Shown: positions 51,841-62,014, numbered from the stretch's first letter. The stretch: DNA of 64,000 bases from Ornithinimicrobium tianjinense (GCF_014636495.1 NZ_BMEM01000005.1:1-64000); one strand, 5' to 3'. Program-made: numbers and translations. Notes: a model not told the origin generated them from the letters alone.

Positions 51841-52617
51841 TCAGCGGGTCGTGGAGGTGCTGCGTCCGCCCAGCCGGCGCGAGATCTCCTCGGTGGTGCG
51901 CCGGACCTGGCGGACGATCTCCTCCCGGGCCTCCGGCGTCATCCGCCCGACCTCCGCGGTGACGGCGACGCCCGCCACCGGGTGACCGCCGTGGTCGAGC
52001 ACGGGGGCGGCCACCGAGTTCAGGCCGGGCGTGACGTAGCCGGACTCCGCGGCATACCCCTGCGCCCGTGCCTGCGCCAGCAGGGGGTGCAGGGTGGTGA
52101 GCGAGGTCGGCCCCGCGCCGTGCCGCTGCACGAAGGCGTCGGGGGAGGGGAAGAGCGCGCGGACCTGCGCCGCGGGGAGCGCGGAGAGGATCGCCAGACC
52201 GGTCGCCGTCAACGACGCCGGCAGCCGCACGCCGACGTCGCTGACGAGCGAGGGCCGTCCGGCGACCCGCTCCTCGACGAGGTAGACGATGTCCCGGCCG
52301 TGGAGCACCGCCAGGTGGGCGTTCTCCTGGACGCTGTCGGCGAGGCGCCGCAGCACCGGCGCGGCCAGCCGCTGCAGCGGGCCGTGCCTCGAGTAGGCCG
52401 AGCCCAGCTCGAAGGCCGCCACGCCGAGGCCGTAGCGACGCTCCTCGGGCAGGTGCACGACGAAACCGCGCTCCACGAGCACGGTGAGGAGGTGGTAGGT
52501 CGTGGACCTTGGCAGCCCCAGCTCGCGCGCGATCGCGGCGGCCGGCTGGGGGGTCGCGTGGCGGGCGAGGAAGGTGAGCACGTCGAGCGCGTGGGCGGCG
52601 GCGCGTGCGTTGGCCAT
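51841..52617 (-). CDS. IclR family transcriptional regulator
   Basis: A 258-residue regulator. The winged helix (about 5-65) contains AIARELGLPRSTTYHLLTVL; the effector domain includes GHPVAGVAVTAEVGRMTPEAREEIV near the end. ATG 52617 is 102 bp from the divergent hutH start. Given its place between hut and the tct operon, it may sense a histidine breakdown product or a carboxylate, but neither is proven. Confidence 0.92.
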   Translation of the reverse strand: MANARAAAHALDVLTFLARHATPQPAAAIARELGLPRSTTYHLLTVLVERGFVVHLPEERRYGLGVAAFELGSAYSRHGPLQRLAAPVLRRLADSVQENAHLAVLHGRDIVYLVEERVAGRPSLVSDVGVRLPASLTATGLAILSALPAAQVRALFPSPDAFVQRHGAGPTSLTTLHPLLAQARAQGYAAESGYVTPGLNSVAAPVLDHGGHPVAGVAVTAEVGRMTPEAREEIVRQVRRTTEEISRRLGGRSTSTTR

Positions 52618-52718
52618 CCCTCAAGTATGGCGCAGGACGCGGGCGCGGTCTTGCATCTGAGACGGGACCCCCCTCCACGACGCACCACGAGGGCGCAGTA
52701 TGCCCCGACAGTAGTGTC

Positions 52719-54305
52719 ATGAGCCGCCTCCCCGAGCACGACACCCCCACCGAGGTCACCGTCGACGTCGGCCCCCTGAGCTTCGCCGACGTCGTGGCCG
52801 TCGCCCGCCACGGTGCCCCCGTCCGCCTCTCCGACGCCGCCGTCGAGGGCATCGCGGCGACCCGCCGGATCATCGAGGACCTCGCGAGCGACACCCAGCC
52901 GCACTACGGCATCTCCACGGGCTTCGGCGCCCTGGCCAACACCAGCATCCCGCCGGAGAAGCGCGCCCAGCTGCAGCGCAGCCTCGTCCGCAGCCACGCC
53001 GCGGGCTCCGGCCCCGAGGTCGAGCGCGAGGTGATCCGTGCGCTCATGCTGCTGCGCCTGTCGACCCTGGCCACCGGCCGCACCGGCGTCAAGGTCGAGA
53101 CGGCGCAGGCGTATGCCGCGCTCCTCAACGCGGGCATCACCCCGGTCGTCAAGGAGTACGGCTCGCTCGGCTGCTCCGGTGACCTGGCCCCGCTGGCCCA
53201 CTGCGCCCTCGCCGTCATGGGCGAGGGCATGGTCCGGGTCGGCGACGGCACCGACGGGACCGCCGGCGAGCTCGTGCCCGCCGCCCAGGCGCTCGCCGCG
53301 GCCGGGATCGCCCCGGTCCAGCTGGCCGAGAAGGAGGGCCTGGCCCTCATCAACGGCACCGACGGCATGCTCGGCATGCTGGTCCTGGCCCTGCACGACC
53401 TGCGGACCCTGCTGACCACCGCCGACATCGCCGCGGCGATGAGCGTCGAGGGACAGCTCGGCACCGACGACGTCTTCGCCGCCGACCTGCACGCCCTGCG
53501 CCCGCACCCGGGCCAGGCGCGCGCCGCCGAGAACATGCGCACGCTCATGGCGGGCAGCGCCATCCGCGAGAGCCACCGCACCGAGGCCTGCACCCGGGTG
53601 CAGGACGCCTACTCGCTGCGCTGCTCCCCGCAGGTCCACGGCTCGGTCCGCGACACCTGCGACCACGCCGAGGTCGTGGCCCAGCGCGAGCTGGCCGCCG
53701 CCGTCGACAACCCGGTGGTCACCCTGGACGGCCGCGTCGAGTCCAACGGCAACTTCCACGGCGCCCCCGTCGCCCACGTCCTGGACTTCCTGGCCGTGGT
53801 CACCGCCGACCTCGCGAGCATCTCCGAGCGGCGCACCGACCGGTTCCTGGACGTGGCCCGCAACCACGGCCTCCCGCCGTTCCTCGCGGACGACCCCGGC
53901 ACCGACAGCGGCCACATGATCGCGCAGTACACCCAGGCCGCGATCGTCTCCGAGCTCAAGAGCCTCGCCGCCCCGGCGAGCGTGGACTCGATCCCGAGCT
54001 CGGCGATGCAGGAGGACCACGTCTCGATGGGCTGGAACGCCGCGCGCAAGCTGCGCAGGAGCGTCGACGGCCTCGGCCGGGTCCTCGCGATCGAGATCCT
54101 CACCGCGGCGCGCGCCCTCGACCTGCGCGCCCCGCTCGCCCCCGCCCCCGCGACGGCCGCCGTCGTCGCGCTGCTGCGGGAGTCCGGCGTCGAGGGCCCC
54201 GGCCCCGACCGCTACCTCTCCCCGGAGATCGAGAGCACCGTCGACCTCGTCCTCGACGGGCGCGTCCGCGCCGCCGCCGAGCGCGAGACCGGCCTGCTCA
54301 GCTGA
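52719..54305 (+). CDS. hutH: Histidine ammonia-lyase
   Basis: A 528-residue lyase converting histidine to urocanate and ammonia. The MIO prosthetic group forms from Cys-Ser-Gly in GSLGCSGDLAPLAH (about 147-160); many actinobacterial histidases have Cys where others have Ala. DNP and the QDAYSLRCSPQ motif further on are canonical. ATG 52719 is preferred; it follows no obvious RBS, so the mRNA may be leaderless. hutU follows after 72 bp. Confidence 0.96.
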   Translation: MSRLPEHDTPTEVTVDVGPLSFADVVAVARHGAPVRLSDAAVEGIAATRRIIEDLASDTQPHYGISTGFGALANTSIPPEKRAQLQRSLVRSHAAGSGPEVEREVIRALMLLRLSTLATGRTGVKVETAQAYAALLNAGITPVVKEYGSLGCSGDLAPLAHCALAVMGEGMVRVGDGTDGTAGELVPAAQALAAAGIAPVQLAEKEGLALINGTDGMLGMLVLALHDLRTLLTTADIAAAMSVEGQLGTDDVFAADLHALRPHPGQARAAENMRTLMAGSAIRESHRTEACTRVQDAYSLRCSPQVHGSVRDTCDHAEVVAQRELAAAVDNPVVTLDGRVESNGNFHGAPVAHVLDFLAVVTADLASISERRTDRFLDVARNHGLPPFLADDPGTDSGHMIAQYTQAAIVSELKSLAAPASVDSIPSSAMQEDHVSMGWNAARKLRRSVDGLGRVLAIEILTAARALDLRAPLAPAPATAAVVALLRESGVEGPGPDRYLSPEIESTVDLVLDGRVRAAAERETGLLS

Positions 54306-54377
54306 CCACCCGGCCCGCGCCACCCGGCGCTGGCCCCCTGCCCCAGCCCACGCCATACCCAGTCGAAGGAGACCACG

Positions 54378-56042
54378 ATGGAAGGCGCACGACCCGTCCG
54401 CTCACCCCGCGGAACCACCCTGACCGCCCGGTCCTGGGCGACCGAGGCCCCCCTGCGGATGCTCATGAACAACCTCGACCCCGAGGTCGCCGAGCGTCCC
54501 GACGACCTCGTCGTCTACGGCGGCACCGGCCGCGCCGCGCGCGACTGGAAGAGCTTCGACGCGATGGTGCGCACCCTCACCACGCTCAAGCAGGACGAGA
54601 CCATGCTCGTCCAGTCCGGGCGTCCGGTCGGCGTCATGCAGACGCACGAGTGGGCGCCGCGGGTGCTCATCGCCAACTCCAACCTCGTGCCCGACTGGGC
54701 CACCTGGCCGGAGTTCCGTCGCCTCGAGCAGCTCGGGCTGACGATGTACGGCCAGATGACCGCGGGTTCCTGGATCTACATCGGCAGCCAGGGCATCCTC
54801 CAGGGCACCTACGAGTGCTTCGCCGCGATCGGCGAGCGCAAGTTCGGCGGCACGCTCGCCGGCACCCTGACCCTCACCGGCGGCTGCGGCGGCATGGGCG
54901 GCGCCCAGCCCCTGGCCGTCACGCTCAACGGCGGCGTCTGCCTCATCGTCGACGTCGACCGCTCGCGCCTGCAGCGCAGGGTCGACCACGGCTACCTGGA
55001 CGTGATCGCCGACTCCCTCGACGCCGGTGTCGAGCAGGCGCTGAAGGCGAAGGCCGAGCGGCGCGCGCTGTCGGTCGGCATCGAGGGCAACGCTGCGGAG
55101 ATCTTCCCCGAGCTGCTGCGCCACGGCGTCGACATCGACATCGTCACCGACCAGACGTCGGCCCACGACCCGCTGTCCTACCTACCGGTCGGGGTGTCGG
55201 TGGACGAGTGGTTCGAGTATGCCGAGAAGAAGCCCGAGGAGTTCACCGACCGCGCCCAGGAGTCCATGGCCCGCCATGTGGAGGCCATGGTCGGCTTCCA
55301 GGACAAGGGCGTCGAGGTCTTCGACTACGGCAACAGCATCCGCGACGAGGCGCGCAAGGGCGGCTACGACCGCGCCTTCGACGTCGAGGGCTTCGTGCCG
55401 AAGTACATCCGCCCGCTGTTCTGCGAGGGCAAGGGTCCGTTCCGCTGGGCGGCGCTCTCGGGCGACCCCAAGGACATCTACGCCACCGACCAGGCCGTCA
55501 TGGATCTCTTCCCCGACAACGACCGCCTGCAGAAGTGGCTGCGCGGCGCGCGGGACAAGGTCCACTTCGAGGGTCTGCCCGCCCGCATCTGCTGGCTCGG
55601 CTACGGGGAGCGCGACAAGGCCGGCGTGAGGTTCAACGACATGGTCGCCTCCGGCGAGCTGTCCGCGCCGATCGTCATCGGTCGCGACCACCTCGACTGC
55701 GGCTCCGTGGCCAGCCCCTACCGCGAGACCGAGGGGATGCTCGACGGGTCCGACGCGATCGCCGACTGGCCGCTGCTCAACGCCCTCGTCAACACGGCGT
55801 CGGGTGCCTCGTGGGTGTCGTTGCACCACGGCGGCGGTGTCGGGATCGGCCGGTCCCTGCACGCCGGCCAGGTCTCCCTCGCCGACGGCACGGACCTGGC
55901 CCGGATGAAGCTCGAGCGCGTGCTGACCAACGACCCGGGGATGGGCGTCATCCGCCACGTCGACGCCGGCTACCCAGAGGCCGAGCACGTCGCCCAGGAG
56001 CGCGGTGTGCGGGTGCCGATGCGAGAGGGGCAGGCGTCGTGA
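54378..56042 (+). CDS. hutU: Urocanate hydratase
   Basis: A 554-residue enzyme that uses NAD+ to hydrate urocanate to imidazolonepropionate. [13 protein letters not shown] (about 172-184) binds the nicotinamide and [21 protein letters not shown] (about 434-454, in part) is the active-site loop. AAGGAGA lies just before ATG 54378. The stop overlaps the yjiH start by 3 bp (GTGA). Confidence 0.97.
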   Translation: MEGARPVRSPRGTTLTARSWATEAPLRMLMNNLDPEVAERPDDLVVYGGTGRAARDWKSFDAMVRTLTTLKQDETMLVQSGRPVGVMQTHEWAPRVLIANSNLVPDWATWPEFRRLEQLGLTMYGQMTAGSWIYIGSQGILQGTYECFAAIGERKFGGTLAGTLTLTGGCGGMGGAQPLAVTLNGGVCLIVDVDRSRLQRRVDHGYLDVIADSLDAGVEQALKAKAERRALSVGIEGNAAEIFPELLRHGVDIDIVTDQTSAHDPLSYLPVGVSVDEWFEYAEKKPEEFTDRAQESMARHVEAMVGFQDKGVEVFDYGNSIRDEARKGGYDRAFDVEGFVPKYIRPLFCEGKGPFRWAALSGDPKDIYATDQAVMDLFPDNDRLQKWLRGARDKVHFEGLPARICWLGYGERDKAGVRFNDMVASGELSAPIVIGRDHLDCGSVASPYRETEGMLDGSDAIADWPLLNALVNTASGASWVSLHHGGGVGIGRSLHAGQVSLADGTDLARMKLERVLTNDPGMGVIRHVDAGYPEAEHVAQERGVRVPMREGQAS

Positions 56043-57406
56043 GCCGCAAGCACGCCGAGCACGAGGACGCCGGGCAGGAGCACCTCGCCGAGGTGATCGG
56101 CGACGAGCCCAGCACCGTCGGGAACCCGGGCATGTGGAAGTTCTTCGTCCTGTCCGCCATCGGGATCTTCATGTTCTTCGTGCCGATCACGATCGGCGAG
56201 AAGAACACCATCCCGCTCGACCACATGGTGAGCTGGCTGCGGGCCGAGATCCCGGCCGTGCTGCCCTACTACGCCCTCGCGCTCATCGCGGCGGGCGCGG
56301 CATACCCCTGGGTGTCCGGGACGTGGAAGCGCAACGTGACCACGACGGTCTTCTCGGTCCTGCGGGTCGTGGGCCTGGTCGTCGGGATCATGCTGGTCTT
56401 CAAGCTGGGCCCCGCCTGGCTGTTCGAGGACGACATGGGGCCGTTCCTGTTCAACGCCCTCGTGGTCCCCGTCGGCCTGCTCGTCCCGATCGGTGCGGTC
56501 TTCCTGGCGCTGCTGGTCGGCTACGGCCTGATGGAGTGGGTGGGCGTGATCGTGCGGCCGTTCATGGTGCCGGTCTTCAAGACGCCCGGCCGCTCCGCCG
56601 TGGACGCGGTGGCCAGCTTCGTCGGCTCCTACTCGCTGGCGCTGCTCATCACCAACCGCGTCTACCTCGAGGGCAAGTACAACCGGCGTGAGGCGCTGAT
56701 CATCGCGACCGGCTTCTCGACGGTCTCGGCGACGTTCATGATCGTCGTGGCCAAGGCGCTGGACCTGATGGAGCACTGGACGCTCTACTTCTGGTCCACG
56801 CTCGTCATCACCTTCCTGGTGACGGCGGTGAGCGTGCGCGTCTGGCCGCTGAGCCGCGAGCCCGAGGAGTATGCCGAGGGCGCCACCCCTCAGCCCGAGG
56901 TCGACCACGAGGGCAGCCGGTGGGCGGCGGCCTGGCAGGCGGCCAAGGGCACGGTCGCGGCCGACCCCGGCGTGGGGCGCACCATCCTGGCCAACTTCAG
57001 GGACGGTCTGCTGATGGCGATGGCGATCCTGCCGTCGATCCTGTCGGTGGGTCTGATCGGTTTGGTCCTGGCCAAGTACACGCCCGTCTTTGACTGGCTG
57101 GGCTACCTCTTCTACCCGATCACCTGGGCGATGCAGATCCCTGAGCCGCTGCTCGTGGCCAAGGCCGCCGCGCTCGGCATCTCGGAGATGTTCCTGCCGG
57201 CCGCGCTGGTGACGGAGTCGGCGATGTCGGTGAAGTTCGTCGTCGCGGTGGTCTGCGTCTCGCAGGTGATCTTCTTCTCCGCGATGGTGCCGAGCCTGCT
57301 GGGCACCCAGATCCCGATCTCGATCCCGCGACTGCTGGTCATCTGGTTCGTCCGGGTGGCGATCAGCCTGATCCTGACCATCCCGCTGGCGCTCTGGCTC
57401 TTCTAG
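56039..57406 (+). CDS. YjiH family membrane protein
   Basis: A 455-residue protein with eleven or so helices and two Gate-type domains (about 130-240 and 330-445). [22 protein letters not shown] and [14 protein letters not shown] are recognisable. The coupled start (GTG inside GTGA) ties it to hutU, so it most likely carries histidine, urocanate or a breakdown product across the membrane. The N-terminal 40 residues are polar. Confidence 0.85.
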   Translation: MSRKHAEHEDAGQEHLAEVIGDEPSTVGNPGMWKFFVLSAIGIFMFFVPITIGEKNTIPLDHMVSWLRAEIPAVLPYYALALIAAGAAYPWVSGTWKRNVTTTVFSVLRVVGLVVGIMLVFKLGPAWLFEDDMGPFLFNALVVPVGLLVPIGAVFLALLVGYGLMEWVGVIVRPFMVPVFKTPGRSAVDAVASFVGSYSLALLITNRVYLEGKYNRREALIIATGFSTVSATFMIVVAKALDLMEHWTLYFWSTLVITFLVTAVSVRVWPLSREPEEYAEGATPQPEVDHEGSRWAAAWQAAKGTVAADPGVGRTILANFRDGLLMAMAILPSILSVGLIGLVLAKYTPVFDWLGYLFYPITWAMQIPEPLLVAKAAALGISEMFLPAALVTESAMSVKFVVAVVCVSQVIFFSAMVPSLLGTQIPISIPRLLVIWFVRVAISLILTIPLALWLF

Positions 57407-57479
57407 CGCCTGTGGACGGCTCCTGAGGGCGCTACCCCTCCTCGTGCAGGCTGGACGGCCTTGCACGGGGAGGGGCAGC

Positions 57480-58034
57480 ATGGGAGTCGTGAGCAGCATG
57501 ACCGAGGTCGGGGTCTACACGGTCGAGGACCTATACGCCTACCGCGAGGAGCGGGACGACATGACGATCCAGCTCATCGAGGGTGAGCTGATCGTGTCGC
57601 CGAGCCCGGGCGTGGCGCACCAGGTCGTGAGCAGCGAGCTCCACGTCCTCCTGGCTCGCGCCGTCCCTCGCCACCTGCGTGTCCTCGCCGCCCCCCTCGA
57701 CCTGCTGGCGGGGGAACGCACCGTCGTGCAGCCCGACCTGGTGATCGTGCCCCGCTCTCTCGTCGAGGGCCCGGCGGTGGACGAGCCGCCGGTGCTCGCG
57801 GTCGAGATCCTGTCGCCGTCGAGCCGTCGCACCGACCTGGTCCGCAAGCCGGAGGTGCTGGCTCGCTTCGGCGTCGAGCACTACTGGGTGGTCGACCCCG
57901 TCAACCCCGCGATCCGGGTCTTCCGCCTCGTGGACGGCACGTACGTGTCAGGGCTGGTCGTGTCGGGCAAGGAGCTCTTCGAGACCGAGGTGCCCTTCCC
58001 GGTCAGCTTCCGCCCGGCCGACCTGGCGCGCTGA
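57480..58034 (+). CDS. Uma2 family endonuclease-like protein
   Basis: A 184-residue protein with the PD-(D/E)xK-like Uma2 fold. TVEDLYAYREERDDMTIQLIEGELIV is the family N-terminus, followed by QPDLVIV (catalytic Asp), LAVEILSPSSRRTDLVRK (catalytic Glu/Lys) and EHYWVVDP. It may cut DNA, although many members have unknown roles. ATG 57480 with GAGGGG upstream; ATG 57498 is an alternative. A hairpin follows the stop. Confidence 0.9.
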   Translation: MGVVSSMTEVGVYTVEDLYAYREERDDMTIQLIEGELIVSPSPGVAHQVVSSELHVLLARAVPRHLRVLAAPLDLLAGERTVVQPDLVIVPRSLVEGPAVDEPPVLAVEILSPSSRRTDLVRKPEVLARFGVEHYWVVDPVNPAIRVFRLVDGTYVSGLVVSGKELFETEVPFPVSFRPADLAR

Positions 58035-58040
58035 CCCGCC

Positions 58041-58090
58041 GGAAACGTCCGCGACCGGCCAGCTATAACCGGCCGGTCATGCACGTTTCC
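58041..58090. terminator. Two-part hairpin between convergent genes
   Basis: The outer arms GGAAACGT (58041-58048) and ACGTTTCC (58083-58090) and the inner arms GACCGGCC (58053-58060) and GGCCGGTC (58071-58078) are perfectly paired. It lies between Uma2 and the convergent membrane protein gene, so it probably ends both transcripts. Confidence 0.7.
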
Positions 58091-58096
58091 GGCCGG

Positions 58097-58489
58097 TCAG
58101 CGCGTCGACGACCTGCCGCGCCACCTGCCGACCCACCTGCCGACGGCGAGGAGCACTCCGGACAGGGCCAGCAGGCCGAGGCCCGCGACCAGCCAGGGGA
58201 CGGGGTCGAGCAGCTCGGAGCCGCCTCCGCCCGTGTCGGTCTCGTAGGTCACCCATCCCGGACCGCGCCGGTGGAGCCAGGCGACCCAGAGCAGCGGGAG
58301 CGCGGCGCCTGCGAGCACCAGCGGCCAGCCGGCCCCGCGGGTCACGATGCCGGCCGCCGCGAGGATGACGACGGCGCCGAGCAGGACGAACATGCCGATG
58401 CTCGGCAGGGACGCGACCCCGAATCCGAGGGCTGCCCCGCCGACGAGCCACAGCCAGAAGCCGGCGGCGCCGGTGCGCGGGATGCTCAT
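58097..58489 (-). CDS. Small membrane protein coupled to TetR
   Basis: A 130-residue protein with four hydrophobic helices (about 10-27, 32-47, 53-70, 95-113). A hydrophilic loop with GGGGSELLDP joins the third and fourth. No family is recognised. Its ATG overlaps the tetR stop by 4 bp (ATGA), so TetR and this protein are made together; a transporter-like target of TetR is possible. Confidence 0.65.
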   Translation of the reverse strand: MSIPRTGAAGFWLWLVGGAALGFGVASLPSIGMFVLLGAVVILAAAGIVTRGAGWPLVLAGAALPLLWVAWLHRRGPGWVTYETDTGGGGSELLDPVPWLVAGLGLLALSGVLLAVGRWVGRWRGRSSTR

Positions 58490-59094
58490 GACCCGGCTCC
58501 TGCCAGCCGGCCGACCTTCTCCAGGTCGGTCAGGACGTCCTCCGTGCCTGCCCCGTCGCCGCGCAGGTCGCGCAGCAGCTCCAGGCCCAGGAAGCCCGCC
58601 ACGACCGCGTGGGCGACCACCGCGGGGCGGACCGTGCTGCGCAGCGGACGGGGTATGAAGCGCTCGGCCACCTGCGCGACGAGCTCCTCCCACCGCCCGA
58701 TGCGCTCGGCGACGCCCGCCGTGAGGTCGGGGCGGGCGGACGCCCCGGCCACCAGCTCGACGAGCACCCGCAGGTCGCCGGAGCGCACGTCCTCGGCGGC
58801 GATCCTGCGCCCGAGGCGGGCGAGCTGCCCGGGCGTGCGGGCCGCCAGGAGAGGCTCGCGGTAGGCCGCCATCCTCCGGTCGCTGACCTCGTCGAGCACC
58901 GCGAGGAGCAGCTCGGCCACCCCGTCGAAGTGGTAGAAGAGGCTGGCCTGCGAGCAGCCGGCCCGCGAGGCGACGGAGCGGGCGCTCGTCCGGGCGAATC
59001 CGTCCTCGACCAGCGTCTCGCGCGCGGCCGTGACGAGTGCGTCCCGCGTCGCCGCGCCCGCACGGTTCCCCACCTTCGCTTCTGCCGTGGCCAT
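58486..59094 (-). CDS. TetR family transcriptional regulator
   Basis: A 202-residue repressor. The helix-turn-helix is at about 28-62 (TLVEDGFARTSARSVASRAGCSQASLFYHF, in parts). The ligand domain is Leu/Ala/Arg-rich. AGGAGGTGA lies just before ATG 59094. A perfect palindrome at 59122-59135, 27 bp upstream, is the likely self-operator. It is divergent from an EamA gene. Confidence 0.9.
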   Translation of the reverse strand: MATAEAKVGNRAGAATRDALVTAARETLVEDGFARTSARSVASRAGCSQASLFYHFDGVAELLLAVLDEVSDRRMAAYREPLLAARTPGQLARLGRRIAAEDVRSGDLRVLVELVAGASARPDLTAGVAERIGRWEELVAQVAERFIPRPLRSTVRPAVVAHAVVAGFLGLELLRDLRGDGAGTEDVLTDLEKVGRLAGAGS

Positions 59095-59121
59095 CGATGG
59101 TCACCTCCTGAACGGAGAATC

Positions 59122-59135
59122 TGAGCAGTTGCTCA
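59122..59135. promoter_or_regulatory. TetR operator palindrome
   Basis: TGAGCA-GT-TGCTCA is a perfect 14-bp inverted repeat in an AT-richer patch, 27 bp before the tetR start. It matches the size and spacing of TetR-family sites and is the best candidate for autoregulation. Confidence 0.65.
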
Positions 59136-59169
59136 AATCGTACGCCGGCCCGGGGGTGGGAGGCAACGG

Positions 59170-59255
59170 GTCGCGGGGAGGTGCGTCGGGGGAGGCGCGT
59201 CGGGGGGAGGTGCCGGGGAGGTGGGTCGGGGGGAGGTGCGTCGGGGGACGAGCGG
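59170..59255. repeat. G-rich imperfect tandem repeats
   Basis: Five imperfect copies of GAGGTGCGTCGGGGG begin at about 59178, 59192, 59207, 59218 and 59233 in the divergent gap between tetR and the EamA gene. Runs of five or six G give quadruplex potential. No gene is present. Confidence 0.6.
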
Positions 59256-59288
59256 CGAACGTGGCGGTGACGGCATACCCTCCCTCGT

Positions 59289-60182
59289 GTGCCGCCCGTC
59301 CTCCTGCTCGTGCTCGCGACCCTGTTCTGGGCGGGCAACTTCACGGTCGGCGAGGTGGCGGTGCGCTCGGTCGACCCGCTGTCGCTGACCTGGCTGCGGT
59401 GGACCCTGGCGGCGGTGCCGCTCCTGCTCGTCGCGCACGTCGTGGAGCGCCCCGATTGGCGCGCGGTGGCGCGGCGCTGGCCCGCGCTGCTCGCCCTGGG
59501 GGTGCTGGGGATGAGCGGCTACCCGATGCTGCTCTACGCCTCGCTGGAGCGCACCTCGGCGGTCAGCGCCTCGGTCATCAACGCCATCAACCCTGCCGTC
59601 ATGGTGGTCCTGGCTGTGCTGGTCGGTATGGCGCGGGCCGGGTGGCGGACGTGGGCCGGGGTCGGCGTCGGTCTGCTGGGCGTGCTGCTCGTGCTCTCCC
59701 GCGGCGACCTGGGGGTGCTGCTCGCGCTGCGCCTCAACAGCGGCGACCTGATCATGCTCGTCGCGGTCGTGGTCTGGTCGGCCTACACCCTCGCCAGCCA
59801 GCGCCTGGGCCTGCCCGCCCTCAGCGCCACCGCCCTGCAGGTCCTGCTCGCGGCCCTCGTGCTCACGCCGTTCGCCCTCGCGGCCGGCGTGCTGCTGCCG
59901 CAGGACGGGCCGACGTGGGGGGCCGTGGCCTACATCGTGGTCTTCCCGTCGATCGGGGCCTACCTGTGCTGGAACCATGCCGTCCCCCGGGTGTCCCCCG
60001 GCGCGGCCGGCACCTCGATGAACCTCATCACCGTGTTCGTCATGCTCCTCGCCGCGTTCCTGGGTCGTCCCCCGACACCGGTGCAGGTCCTCGGTGCCGT
60101 GCTCGTCGTCGGGGGCGTGCTGCTCGCCACCCCACGCGGCGGCGGACGTGCACGGCATACCCCTCGGGGTGTGGCAGCGTGA
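59289..60182 (+). CDS. EamA/DMT family transporter
   Basis: A 297-residue, ten-helix transporter. FWAGNFTVGEVAV in helix 1 and NAINPAVMVVLAVL are family motifs of RhaT/EamA proteins. GTG 59289. The MFS gene starts 5 bp after the stop, so both may share a transcript. Substrate unknown; control by the divergent TetR is possible. Confidence 0.88.
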   Translation: MPPVLLLVLATLFWAGNFTVGEVAVRSVDPLSLTWLRWTLAAVPLLLVAHVVERPDWRAVARRWPALLALGVLGMSGYPMLLYASLERTSAVSASVINAINPAVMVVLAVLVGMARAGWRTWAGVGVGLLGVLLVLSRGDLGVLLALRLNSGDLIMLVAVVVWSAYTLASQRLGLPALSATALQVLLAALVLTPFALAAGVLLPQDGPTWGAVAYIVVFPSIGAYLCWNHAVPRVSPGAAGTSMNLITVFVMLLAAFLGRPPTPVQVLGAVLVVGGVLLATPRGGGRARHTPRGVAA

Positions 60183-60187
60183 GAGGC

Positions 60188-61483
60188 GTGCCGGCCTCCC
60201 TCCGCCTCTACCAGCGCCTGGTGCGGGCCGACCGGTCCGACCAGGAGCCCGACGAGCAGCGGCTGGTCGGTCGCAACGGGCTGCGCTACCTCCTCGCCCA
60301 CGTCCTGCAGGCGACCGGCGACCAGGTGGTGAACACCAAGACGGTGCTGCCCTGGGCGCTGTCCGCGATCGGGGCCCCGGCGGCGACGCTCGCGCTGCTG
60401 GTGCCGGTGCGCGAGTCCGGGTCGATGCTGCCGCAGGCGGCGTTCTCACCGGTGCTGCAGGGCTCGCGGTTCCGGAGCCGCTACTGGTTGTGGGGGTCGG
60501 TCGGGCAGGCGGTGGCGACGGCAGGTATGGCGTTCGCCGTCGCCACCCTCTCGGGCTGGGTGGCGGGCGTGGCCACGGTGCTGCTCCTGGCGGTCTTCGC
60601 CCTGGCGCGGTCGCTGAACTCGCTCGCCGGCAAGGACGTGCTCGGCCGCATCACCCCCAAGGGCGAGCGCGGCCAGATCAGCGGGATCTCCACGATGCTG
60701 TCGGGGCTCGTCGCGGTCACGCTGGGTCTGGCGCTGCGCGTGCTCGGCGGCGACGTGTCCGTCGCCGTCATCGCCTGGCTGCTGGGCGCCGCGGCGCTGG
60801 CCTGGGTCGCGGCGGTCGCGGTCTTCGCCGGGATCCGCGAGCCGGAGGCCGAGGTCGTGCCCCCTGAGGAGGGGCCGGGGTGGGTCCGGGAGTCGTGGGA
60901 GCTGCTCCGGTATGACGCGCCCTTCCGGCGGTTCGTCATGGCGCGCGGGCTGCTCCTGGTGTCGGCGCTGTCGCCGCCCTTCGTCGTCGCGCTGGCCGCG
61001 CAGGAGGGCGAGAGCAGCCTGCGCGGCCTGGGGCCCTTCGTGATCGCGCAGGGGCTGGCCGCGCTGATCGGGGGCCGGTGGTTCGGGCGGAGGGCCGACG
61101 CGTCCTCCCAGCGGCTGCTGACGCGGGCGGGCGCCGCCGCGAGCGCTGTCGTGCTGCTCTTCCTCGGGCTGCACCTGCTGCCCACGACCCAGGGCGCCTG
61201 GTGGCTCTACCCGGTGACCTTCCTGCTGCTGTCCCTGGCGCACACCGCGGTGCGGGTCGGGCGCAAGACCTACGTCGTGGACATGGCCGAGGACGACCAG
61301 CGCACCCGCTACGTCGCCGTGTCCAACACCGCGATGGGTGTCCTGCTGCTCGTCGTCGGCGCGGTCTCGGCCGGGCTGGCGGTCCTCGGCCCGGTGGCGG
61401 CGCTGGTGTTCCTGGCCGTGCTCGGGCTGGCCGGCGTGCTCGTCTCGAGGTCGCTGCCCGAGGTGAGCAAGGGCACGGCCTGA
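60188..61483 (+). CDS. MFS transporter
   Basis: A 431-residue, 12-helix major facilitator. The N-terminal half has NSLAGKDVLGRITPKGERGQISG, an unusual loop between helices, and the second half DMAEDDQRTRYVAVSNTAMGV, similar to MFS proteins that act on permeases of unclear substrate. GTG 60188 is tight to the EamA stop, so translational coupling is likely. A clear drug-efflux signature is absent. Confidence 0.82.
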   Translation: MPASLRLYQRLVRADRSDQEPDEQRLVGRNGLRYLLAHVLQATGDQVVNTKTVLPWALSAIGAPAATLALLVPVRESGSMLPQAAFSPVLQGSRFRSRYWLWGSVGQAVATAGMAFAVATLSGWVAGVATVLLLAVFALARSLNSLAGKDVLGRITPKGERGQISGISTMLSGLVAVTLGLALRVLGGDVSVAVIAWLLGAAALAWVAAVAVFAGIREPEAEVVPPEEGPGWVRESWELLRYDAPFRRFVMARGLLLVSALSPPFVVALAAQEGESSLRGLGPFVIAQGLAALIGGRWFGRRADASSQRLLTRAGAAASAVVLLFLGLHLLPTTQGAWWLYPVTFLLLSLAHTAVRVGRKTYVVDMAEDDQRTRYVAVSNTAMGVLLLVVGAVSAGLAVLGPVAALVFLAVLGLAGVLVSRSLPEVSKGTA

Positions 61484-61498
61484 CTGGCTCGCGCGAGG

Positions 61499-61975
61499 CT
61501 AGCCGGTCGGCTCGGTCACGTCGGCGACCTGCGCGCCCCAGTGCGCCAGCGCGGCCTCGGCGTTGACCGTGACGGCGACGCCGTGGGCGCCGGCGCCCAT
61601 CGAGACGACCCGGTCGGGGTCGCCGGTGAGTGACGCGTCGGCGACCACGGGCCAGGCGGTGGTGGACCCGAAGGGCGTGATCGTCCCGCGCTCGTAGCCC
61701 GTCGCGTCCTTCGCCACCGCCGCGTCCGGCATCGACAGCCGGCTCACGCCGAGCAGCGCGCGCAGCTTGGGCCAGGCGATCTCGCGGTCGCCGGGCACGA
61801 GGACGAAGAGGTAGTCGCCCTCGCCCCGGCGGACGACGAGCGTCTTGACGATGTCGCGGGGCTCGACGCCGCGCGCCGCCGCCGCCTCCGCCAGGCTGCC
61901 GACCCGACCGTGCCGGGTCACCGTGTGCTCCAGGCCCGCGCTCGCGACGGCCGCCAGTGCTCGCTCCTCGCTCAT
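61499..61975 (-). CDS. ybaK: YbaK/EbsC family protein (Cys-tRNA deacylase type)
   Basis: A 158-residue trans-editing domain that removes wrongly attached Cys or Pro from tRNA. IVKTLVVRRGEGDYLFVLVPGD (about 42-63, in part) holds the conserved Lys. FGSTTAWPVVAD and SMGAGAHGVAVTV near the C-terminus are family loops. ATG 61975 (MSEERALA) is chosen over 62017, which would lie in the promoter region of the divergent gene. Confidence 0.9.
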   Translation of the reverse strand: MSEERALAAVASAGLEHTVTRHGRVGSLAEAAAARGVEPRDIVKTLVVRRGEGDYLFVLVPGDREIAWPKLRALLGVSRLSMPDAAVAKDATGYERGTITPFGSTTAWPVVADASLTGDPDRVVSMGAGAHGVAVTVNAEAALAHWGAQVADVTEPTG

Positions 61976-62014
61976 GACACCGAGCGTAGATCGGACGGAC
62001 CGGTCCCGTCCGGC

